NCBI GenBank assembly: GCA_035510155.1 | Contig: DATKHR010000239.1 | Coordinates: forward strand, 1-34,780 | Length of the DNA: 34,780 nucleotides | Reading direction: 5' to 3' | DNA from: DATKHR01 sp035510155 | GTDB lineage: Bacteria; Acidobacteriota; Vicinamibacteria; Vicinamibacterales; CAVVIG01 | Part shown: piece by piece, positions 1 to 5,011 of the stretch | How the letters are laid out: each line of letters starts with the position of its first letter | Numbering within the stretch: the stretch's first letter is position 1 | Made by a program: the position numbers and the translations under genes | The notes under the pieces: generated by a model | Seen by the model: only the letters and a program-made list of their open reading frames with translations | What the model was told of the DNA's origin: nothing | Databases searched by the model: none

Positions 1-2
1 CG

Positions 3-443
3 CGGAGCGTGGGCGATGGTTGGTCGCGAATCTCACGCGACTGTGTATCGACACCAATCGAACGATCAACCGCGACGTATGAGTGGCATCGGGCCAAAGA
101 TCACCCAAACGAGCGTTATCCATTGATCGAGTGGGGATGGGGGCGCGGAGAATGCGTTCAGGCTATCGCGCGGGTTGGTCTGCCGCAGCCGGGGAAGTCG
201 GCTTGTTTCTTTTGTCCGTCTTCCAAGAAGATCGAGATATTCGATCTGCGTGAACGCTACCCGAACCTAATGAAGCGAGCGCTGGCAATGGAAGCCAATG
301 CGGAATTGACGAGCATCAAGGGATTGGGACGTTCGTTTGCGTGGGCCGATCTGTTGACGGCCAAAGACGCAACGACGGATTTGTTTTCCGAGTCAACGGT
401 TGAAATTGCGTGCGAATGCTACGACGGCGAGGGGGAGAAATGA
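3..443 (+). CDS. PAPS-reductase-like protein, C-terminal part (5' truncated by window)
   Basis: The reading frame is open to the left edge, so the N-terminal ATP-pyrophosphatase part lies outside; a GTG at 9 is the first in-window start but is probably internal. The visible part has the signature of the C-terminal region of phage phosphoadenosine-phosphosulfate-reductase-like proteins: a YPLIEWGWGRGEC segment followed by a KSACFFCPSSKK cysteine cluster (C..FFCP). In this superfamily (CysH/DndC/ThiI-like N-type ATP-PPases) ATP activates a substrate for sulfur or related chemistry; what phage members do is not settled. The TGA overlaps the next ATG (ATGA), so the two genes are probably translated together. 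Base composition here looks lower in GC than the structural genes. Family assignment is fairly secure, function is not. Confidence 0.7.
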   Translation, partial: RSVGDGWSRISRDCVSTPIERSTATYEWHRAKDHPNERYPLIEWGWGRGECVQAIARVGLPQPGKSACFFCPSSKKIEIFDLRERYPNLMKRALAMEANAELTSIKGLGRSFAWADLLTAKDATTDLFSESTVEIACECYDGEGEK

Positions 444-670
444 GCCATGCCATGCTGACCGACGACGAGATTCTTGCCGCGTGGAAGGTCGCTTACGCCG
501 AGACGGAAAACGACATGACTACGCCGCTCAATATTGTGTTTGGGCGCGCCGTTGAACGCCTGACCCGCGAGCGCGTGCTGGAGGAGTTGAGGGATATGAC
601 CGCCGACGAATTAGACGTTGCGCTTGATGGCCCCGCCGCGAGTCCGCCGGCGAAGGAGGAAAAATGCTGA
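440..670 (+). CDS. Hypothetical protein, 76 aa
   Basis: Starts with ATG overlapping the previous stop (ATGA) and preceded by GGGGGAGAA, a good ribosome binding site; an upstream GTG in the same frame at 410 is less likely. The product is acidic and helical-looking, with an N-terminal MSHAMLTDDE and an Ala/Pro-rich tail. No family is recognised. Its position behind a PAPS-reductase-like gene and before other small genes suggests an early-region accessory protein. Its own GCGAAGGAGGAAAA 3' end forms the ribosome binding site of the next small frame. It shares a 19-base DNA repeat, encoding MLTDDE, with that frame. Confidence 0.6.
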   Translation: MSHAMLTDDEILAAWKVAYAETENDMTTPLNIVFGRAVERLTRERVLEELRDMTADELDVALDGPAASPPAKEEKC

Positions 671-726
671 CCGACGACGAGAAATCCGCGAAGCCAACCG
701 CCCGAAGCGCGACCGACGCAAGGTGA
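664..726 (+). CDS. Possible 20-aa micropeptide or gene remnant
   Basis: An ATG at 664 lies just after a very strong Shine-Dalgarno (AAGGAGG) and overlaps the upstream TGA, but the frame ends after 20 codons (MLTDDEKSAK...). Its first 19 bases repeat exactly those at 452-470 inside the preceding gene. It may be a translated leader coupling the preceding gene to the membrane peptide at 731, or the scar of a duplicated and truncated gene. Nothing indicates a protein function. Confidence 0.35.
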   Translation: MLTDDEKSAKPTARSATDAR

Positions 727-730
727 AGCC

Positions 731-853
731 ATGGCCGACAACCACGAGGACGAGCGGAGCCGGATGCAGGGGCTGGCCGCGTGGCTGGTCTGGTTCGCGC
801 TGTTCGTGGCCGCGATCGGCGCGCTGGTGGTGATGTGGCTGGGCCGGGACTAA
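731..853 (+). CDS. Single-pass membrane peptide, 40 aa
   Basis: ATG at 731 follows AAGGTGAAGCC. The 40 residues have a charged N-terminus (MADNHEDERSR) and one hydrophobic stretch at about residues 16-37, ending in LGRD. Such small one-helix peptides are frequent in phage early regions, where they act as inner-membrane accessory proteins, but no family is recognisable. It lies between the short frame at 664 and the 104-aa gene, in the same direction and with short gaps, so it is probably part of the same transcript. Confidence 0.55.
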   Translation: MADNHEDERSRMQGLAAWLVWFALFVAAIGALVVMWLGRD

Positions 854-868
854 CCCGAGGAGACGACG

Positions 869-1183
869 ATGGAACAGGCACGACTGGAAGGGATGGCGGC
901 GGCGTTACTCAACGTCGAGCGCCTGCAGCACGACTGGATGCGCCGGGCGACGCACGTCCTCGAGAGTTACCTCATGCTCCCGGACGTGCGCGAGTGCGGC
1001 TTCAGCTGCCAGCGCATGCGGCGCGACCCGCGCTTCCATCAGCTGCGCAAGAAGTACTACCTCGTGCGCCCGCCGACCGAGCGCGTATGGGGTAACGTGG
1101 TCCGCTGGCTGGTGTTCCGCGGCTACCTGCACTCACCCTGCCGGATCAGCGACAAGGACCGCGTGCTATGGCAAGTGCGATGA
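869..1183 (+). CDS. Hypothetical protein, 104 aa
   Basis: Starts at ATG 869 after CCGAGGAGACGACG, a good ribosome binding site. The product is basic and rich in Arg, with aromatic patches (KKYYLVRPP, WGNVVRWLVFRGYL) and a CGFSCQRM pair of cysteines near residues 52-56. The second half could be a small helical fold with a nucleic-acid-binding surface, but this is only an impression from composition. It overlaps the next gene by 16 bases. No homologous family is recognised. Confidence 0.6.
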   Translation: MEQARLEGMAAALLNVERLQHDWMRRATHVLESYLMLPDVRECGFSCQRMRRDPRFHQLRKKYYLVRPPTERVWGNVVRWLVFRGYLHSPCRISDKDRVLWQVR

Positions 1184-1368
1184 CCCTCGAGGTGCGGCCG
1201 CAGATCCCGCGCGAGCTGTGGGTCGTGCTCGGTCGAGGCGGCGTCCCGCGGCAGGTGTTCGTGTCCCGGGACGAGGCGCTATGGTACGCCAAGGGAATGC
1301 ACGCCTGCCGCTCGATGGAACAGGCCAAGGCGCACGTCTACGAGTATCGGCTGGTACCGCCAGTCTGA
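1168..1368 (+). CDS. Hypothetical protein, 66 aa
   Basis: ATG at 1168 lies inside the end of the previous gene (16-base overlap), pointing to translational coupling. The 66-residue product has a beta-rich pattern (RELWVVLGRGGVPRQVFVSRDEA, then AHVYEYRLVPP), like short phage proteins that format a field per residue of input. No catalytic motif is seen. It precedes the initiator-like gene by 40 bases. Function unknown. Confidence 0.55.
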   Translation: MASAMTLEVRPQIPRELWVVLGRGGVPRQVFVSRDEALWYAKGMHACRSMEQAKAHVYEYRLVPPV

Positions 1369-1408
1369 CCTTGCTGCACCGCAACACCAAACCCCGGGGA
1401 GGACAGGC

Positions 1409-2224
1409 ATGGCAGGTAGTTGGATCAAGGTCGAGCACGGGCTGCCGGACAAGCCAGAGGTGCGTGCGCTAGCGCGCGTCTTGAAGGTATCACCGCATGA
1501 GGTCGTCGGCCTGTTGGTGCGGTTCTGGATATGGTGCGACGCGAATGTAACGGTGTCAGCGTTACCGGATTGTAACGCTGTTGTAACGCAGGCATCTGCA
1601 GAAGACATCGACGACATAGTCCGTAGACCCGGTTTCGCACATGCGCTGCAGGGCGTCGGCTGGCTGAGATGTTCAGATGCCACCGATCCACCGTCCGTGG
1701 TTATTCCGCACTTCGGTCGCCACAACGGGAAACCGGCAAAGACGCGGGCTCTCGGGCAAGTGAGGACTCAGGCACACCGTGCTGTAACGCTCCAAGCGTT
1801 ACCCAACGGTAACGAATTAACTGTTACCAGAAAAGAAAAGAGTTTAAAATCTTCCCCCAAACCCCCACGCAGTACACCGCCCAAGACCCCGATCCCAACA
1901 CCCTTCGACATATCGGACCGGGTCCGGGCATGGGCTGCGGAACGCAAGGTGGCCAACCTCGAGGAGCACGTGGCGCACTTCATCGACAAGGCCACGGCCA
2001 ACGGCTACAGGTACGCCGACTGGGACGCTGCGCTGATGATGGCGATCAGGACCGACTGGCTCGCCGGCGCCGCTGGTGCGCAGCAACAGAAGAAGGCCGA
2101 CCAGCCATGGTGGGCAAGCGACGACGGCATCCAGCGCAAGGCGGTCGAGGTCGGCATCCGAGCCCGGCCCGGCGAGAGCTTCAGGGACCTCGCCAGCCGA
2201 ATCCGCTCGTCCGGAGCCCATTGA
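1409..2224 (+). CDS. Phage replication initiator / helicase-loader-like protein (lambda O-type role)
   Basis: The 271-residue product starts MAGSWIKVEHGLPDKPEV after GGGGAGG. Residues 1-110 look like the winged-helix DNA-binding part of phage replisome organisers (SWIKVEHGLPDKPEV...RVLKVSPHEVVGLLVRFWIW). Residues about 115-170 form a Pro/Lys/Thr-rich linker. The C-terminus (DISDRVRAWAAERKV...YRYADWDAALMMAIRTDWL) is the 'W-aW..AlrnW' type end common in phage DnaT/O-like proteins, which contact the host helicase. The linker and a loop in the first domain are encoded by GTAACG repeats that may be the origin itself, as in lambda O. It is the last gene before the packaging operon. The role is inferred from architecture; no decisive motif is present. 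Confidence 0.6.
   Translation: MAGSWIKVEHGLPDKPEVRALARVLKVSPHEVVGLLVRFWIWCDANVTVSALPDCNAVVTQASAEDIDDIVRRPGFAHALQGVGWLRCSDATDPPSVVIPHFGRHNGKPAKTRALGQVRTQAHRAVTLQALPNGNELTVTRKEKSLKSSPKPPRSTPPKTPIPTPFDISDRVRAWAAERKVANLEEHVAHFIDKATANGYRYADWDAALMMAIRTDWLAGAAGAQQQKKADQPWWASDDGIQRKAVEVGIRARPGESFRDLASRIRSSGAH
1547..1852. other. Candidate replication origin: GTAACG iterons plus AT-rich stretch
   Basis: Eight copies of GTAACG or its complement occur in two clusters: 1547-1552, 1560-1565 (inverted), 1572-1577, 1583-1588, then 1784-1789, 1797-1802 (inverted), 1809-1814 and 1823-1828 (GTTAC core, inverted). The two clusters have similar layout (direct, inverted, direct, then one more). The second is followed by an AT-rich stretch (about 1811-1852, including AAAAGAAAAGAGTTTAAAATC) that stands out in GC-rich DNA. 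Iterons plus an unwinding element inside the initiator gene is the layout of the lambda origin. Binding of the encoded protein is inferred. Confidence 0.5.
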
Positions 2225-2250
2225 CAGGCGCCGCCGGCGGGGTGTTTAAT
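2221..2250 (+). promoter_or_regulatory. Candidate sigma70 promoter for the late operon
   Basis: A perfect TTGACA (2221-2226) overlaps the stop of the initiator gene; 18 bases later comes TTTAAT (2245-2250), one mismatch from TATAAT. Transcription would begin near 2257, only about 10 bases before the ATG of the small terminase, with GAGGGG in between. It is the best promoter match noticed on the + strand and stands exactly at the early/late boundary. Confidence 0.5.
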
Positions 2251-2266
2251 CCAGCCTCGAGGGGCT

Positions 2267-2776
2267 ATGCCCGATAAGCGAGATCCGCAGGTTCAAGATG
2301 GTCGGGAGCTGTCTTGGTTGGGTCAGGAAGCCGAGAGGGCGGCCCGCAAGTCTGCATTCCTCGCTGCGCTGGCCAAGTGCGGCATCGTCAAGGACAGCTG
2401 CAAGGCCGCCGGGGTCGGCACGGCGACCGTCTACAAGTGGCGCGACACCGACGCCGACTTCGCGATTAGCTTCGATGGCGCCCTGCAGGACGCCTGCGAC
2501 GACCTCGAGAGGGAGGCTCGGCGCCGGGCGGTCAGGGGCGTCCTTGAACCGGTGTTCCATCAAGGCCGCAAAGTCGGCCACATCCGCCGTTATTCCGACG
2601 GCTTACTTGCTCTCATGCTGCGTGCCCACCGTCCGCAACGGTTCGCAACAAGGACCGTGCTGACGGGCGATGCAGACTCTCCTGTCGTCATCGACGCTGC
2701 GCAGTCAGTCCGCAGCAAGCTACTTCCGGAGCTTGCCCTTCTCGGAACGGCAGTCTCGGCTGGAGGCGATGAATGA
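2267..2776 (+). CDS. terS: Terminase small subunit
   Basis: The 169-residue product has an N-terminal helix-turn-helix (about residues 28-60: AFLAALAKCGIVKDSCKAAGVGTATVYKW) followed by a helical region and the segment RYSDGLLALMLRAHRPQRF, a strong hallmark of phage small terminases that precede Terminase_6-type large subunits. It recognises the phage DNA and hands it to the packaging motor. The ATG at 2267 follows GAGGGG with a rather short spacing of two bases. Its 3' end overlaps the large-subunit frame by about 107 bases if that gene starts at 2670. It is the first gene of the late operon, directly behind a promoter match. Confidence 0.85.
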   Translation: MPDKRDPQVQDGRELSWLGQEAERAARKSAFLAALAKCGIVKDSCKAAGVGTATVYKWRDTDADFAISFDGALQDACDDLEREARRRAVRGVLEPVFHQGRKVGHIRRYSDGLLALMLRAHRPQRFATRTVLTGDADSPVVIDAAQSVRSKLLPELALLGTAVSAGGDE

Positions 2777-4025
2777 GGACGAGATTGCCTCGCTGTACTT
2801 CGACTGGGCCTTCTGGCAGCGCCCCGATCAGCGTCCGCCGGCCGAGTTCGTAGCCGGTCTCAAGACCTACTGGCTGGTTGACGCCGGCCGCGGTTACGGC
2901 AAGACTCGAGTTGGTGCCGAGCAGACCCGGGAGTGGGCTCGCTCGAATCAGTACGTGAACCTCGTCGGCGCGACGCTCGACGACGTCCGCGACATCATGA
3001 TCGAGGGCGAGTCCGGCATCCTCGCCATCTGCCCGCGCAACGAACGACCGGACTACGTCGGGCGCCAGCTGCGTTGGCCATCCGGTTGCAAATCGCTGAT
3101 CTTCACCGCGGACGAGCCCGACCGGCTGCGCGGTAAGCAGCATGCGAAGGTGTGGGCCGACGAGCTGGCGGCTTGGCGCTATGCCGAGTCGTGGGATCAG
3201 GTGCAATTCGGCCTGCGCTTGGGCCGCACACCGCAGGCGATCGTCACCACCACGCCGCGCCCGATCAAGGTCGTCCGCGAGCTGCTGACCGACCCGGCCT
3301 GCGTGGTTACACGTGGAACATCGTACGACAACCGGGACAACCTGCCCGCGGTCTACTACTCGACCATCATCCGCAAGTACGAGGGCACCCGCCTCGGCCG
3401 GCAGGAGCTGAACGCCGAGCTGCTCGAGGACAACCCGGGCGCGCTGTGGAACCACCGTAATCTAGACCAGCACCGCGTGCGGTCAGCGCCGACCCTGCGC
3501 CGGGTAGTGGTCGCGCTGGACCCGTCCGCGTCCTCGGAGGAGGGCGTGGCGTCGGAAGCTGGGATTATAGCGGCCGGGGTCGACGAACGCAACCCGCCCC
3601 ACTTCTTCGTCCTCGGCGATACATCGAAGCGTGACCATCCGGCGGCGTGGGCCAAGACGGCGGTTGCGACGTTGCGCTCGTTCAATGGCGACCGCGTGAT
3701 TGGCGAAGCCAACAACGGCGGCGACATGATCGAGGCGCTGCTCCGGGCGGTCGATCCGAACGTGCCCTACACCAAGGTCACGGCGTCGCGTGGCAAGCAG
3801 ACCCGGGCCGAGCCGATCGCCGCGCTGTACGAGCAGGGCCGCGTCCACCACGTCGGCTCGTTCCCGCAGCTCGAGGACCAGATGTGCGACTACGATCCGC
3901 TCACGGCCAAGACGTCGCCGGACCGGATGGATGCATTGGTGTGGGCGCTGACCGCCCTCGCCGACAACACCGAGCGCTCGCTGCTCGATTTCTACCAGCA
4001 ACAGGCGCAGCGCGCTGCCGCCTAA
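2670..4025 (+). CDS. terL: Terminase large subunit (packaging ATPase/nuclease)
   Basis: Translocates DNA into the prohead and cuts it. Walker A is DAGRGYGKT (residues 71-79), Walker B is KVWADE (D164/E165), the coupling motif is TTTPRP (193-198), and the RNase-H-like nuclease shows VALDPSAS (D284), IGEANNGGD (E346) and SPDRMDALVWAL (D418, D421). Length, 451 aa, is normal for the Terminase_6/GTA ORF2-like group. I chose ATG 2670 because residues 18-50 (FRSLPFSERQSRLEAM..DWAFWQRPDQRPP) match the usual family N-terminus. The in-frame ATG at 2769, near the small-subunit stop, would remove part of it. The first ATG lies within the terS gene, so translation is probably coupled. Confidence 0.95.
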   Translation: MQTLLSSSTLRSQSAASYFRSLPFSERQSRLEAMNEDEIASLYFDWAFWQRPDQRPPAEFVAGLKTYWLVDAGRGYGKTRVGAEQTREWARSNQYVNLVGATLDDVRDIMIEGESGILAICPRNERPDYVGRQLRWPSGCKSLIFTADEPDRLRGKQHAKVWADELAAWRYAESWDQVQFGLRLGRTPQAIVTTTPRPIKVVRELLTDPACVVTRGTSYDNRDNLPAVYYSTIIRKYEGTRLGRQELNAELLEDNPGALWNHRNLDQHRVRSAPTLRRVVVALDPSASSEEGVASEAGIIAAGVDERNPPHFFVLGDTSKRDHPAAWAKTAVATLRSFNGDRVIGEANNGGDMIEALLRAVDPNVPYTKVTASRGKQTRAEPIAALYEQGRVHHVGSFPQLEDQMCDYDPLTAKTSPDRMDALVWALTALADNTERSLLDFYQQQAQRAAA

Positions 4026-4039
4026 CCGAGAGGCTAACC

Positions 4040-4381
4040 ATGGCAAACGTGACCATCAACGCACCGTCCGGCGTCAGCTCCGTGCTTGGCCTCGACGGCG
4101 TCTTCTATCCTGTCGCATCCGGGCAGGTGACGATGCCGCAATCGGCCGTCCCGCGTGACCTGTTCGCCGCCGGGTATAACTTCGGCACCGGCCCGACGGG
4201 AGGCACCGGCGGCACGGGCTCCACCGGAGCCACAGGCGCCGTAGGCGGCGTCGGCGGAACAGGCGGCACGGGCGGTACTGGCGGGACCGGTGCCACCGGA
4301 CCGACGGGTGGCAACACCGGCGCTACCGGAGCCGTGGGCGGCACGGGCGCGACTGGAGCCACTGGCCCGACGGGTCCGTGA
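4040..4381 (+). CDS. Collagen-like protein A, 113 aa
   Basis: Residues 1-50 form a small beta-type head (ANVTINAPSGVSSVLGLDGVFYPVASG...LFAAGYNF). Residues 51-113 are an almost pure collagen repeat with Gly every third residue and Thr mostly in the third position (GGTGGTGSTGATG...). Collagen repeats imply a trimeric rod. Thr in the third position is the pattern O-glycosylated in some bacterial collagen-like proteins. It sits between terL and the portal gene, a place where no tail fibre is expected, so it may be a head fibre or decoration protein. It is a paralogue of the next gene. Function inferred. Confidence 0.8.
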   Translation: MANVTINAPSGVSSVLGLDGVFYPVASGQVTMPQSAVPRDLFAAGYNFGTGPTGGTGGTGSTGATGAVGGVGGTGGTGGTGGTGATGPTGGNTGATGAVGGTGATGATGPTGP

Positions 4382-4388
4382 CGCTGGC

Positions 4389-4418
4389 GTAACGTTCACA
4401 TAACGCAAGGAGCGTTAC
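4389..4418 (+). promoter_or_regulatory. Hairpin displaying the Shine-Dalgarno of collagen-like gene B
   Basis: TAACGC (4401-4406) and GCGTTA (4412-4417) form a perfect 6-bp stem whose 5-base loop, AAGGA (4407-4411), is the core of the ribosome binding site for the ATG at 4422. An upstream GTAACG (4389-4394) can pair instead with CGTTAC (4413-4418), so two hairpins compete for the same arm. The arms are the same GTAACGC word as in the candidate origin. Regulation is inferred. Confidence 0.45.
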
Positions 4419-4421
4419 ACC

Positions 4422-4793
4422 ATGTCCTATTCTCTGAATGACGGCCGCTACGTGCTGTCGGCGCCGGCGGCGTTCCCCAACGGGTCGCAGTTCTACCTGA
4501 AGGACGGCAACACCTACACCGTCGCCAACGGCGTGCTGTCGATCCCGCCGGCGGCGTTCGATTCCGGCCTGCTGCGGGCCGGGTTCAACTGGGCGGTCGG
4601 CATCACCGGCGCCGACGGTGCGATCGGCAAGACCGGCGGCACCGGAACCACCGGTACGACCGGCTCGACGGGCGCCACGGGTTCGGCCGGGAAGATCGGC
4701 CCATCCGCCGCTCCCACCGGCGGTACTGGGGCGACCGGCCCGACCGGACCTACCGGCGCCACTGGCGCTACCGGGATCCCGCTGCTGCCGTGA
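4422..4793 (+). CDS. Collagen-like protein B, 123 aa
   Basis: Same plan as protein A: an N-terminal beta-type head of about 60 residues (DGRYVLSAPAAFPNGSQFYLKDG...LLRAGFNWAVG) and then collagen triplets to the end (TGADGAIGKTGGTG..., interrupted by KIGPSAAPTG). The two heads align over YxVAxG....P.....LxxAGxN, showing a tandem duplication followed by divergence. Translation starts at ATG 4422, next to a hairpin that presents AAGGA in its loop. The stop overlaps the next GTG (GTGA). Probably a trimeric virion surface protein; which part of the particle it decorates cannot be read from sequence. Confidence 0.8.
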   Translation: MSYSLNDGRYVLSAPAAFPNGSQFYLKDGNTYTVANGVLSIPPAAFDSGLLRAGFNWAVGITGADGAIGKTGGTGTTGTTGSTGATGSAGKIGPSAAPTGGTGATGPTGPTGATGATGIPLLP

Positions 4794-5011
4794 CGCCGTT
4801 CCTCAAGCTCTGGCGCGACCGCGTGCTGTGGCTCGAACAGCGCGTGGTCGGGCTGTGCGCCTCGGTCCATAGCCAAGCGCACGCGATCGATGCCCAGCGC
4901 GTCGCCATCGTGGCACTGCACGAGCGGCTGGCGCTGCTCGAGAGTGCGATGGGCGTCGACGTGCCGGATGCTGAGGAGCACGCGACCAAGATCATCGAGA
5001 GGTTGCACTGA
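4790..5011 (+). CDS. Small coiled-coil protein, 73 aa
   Basis: GTG start at 4790 overlaps the stop of collagen-like gene B (GTGA), and its TGA overlaps the portal ATG by one base, so it is embedded in the head operon. Residues about 15-50 show heptad-like spacing of Leu/Val/Ala (LWLEQRVVGLCASVHSQAHAIDAQRVAIVALHERLALLE), suggesting a coiled coil. Small coiled-coil proteins next to portal genes are common, but no family is recognised. Confidence 0.65.
   Translation: MTPFLKLWRDRVLWLEQRVVGLCASVHSQAHAIDAQRVAIVALHERLALLESAMGVDVPDAEEHATKIIERLH

Noticed and set aside
2000..2277. Alternative frame across the initiator 3' end
   Set aside because: Arg/Gly-rich translation typical of a shifted GC-rich frame; the initiator frame has the coherent protein pattern.
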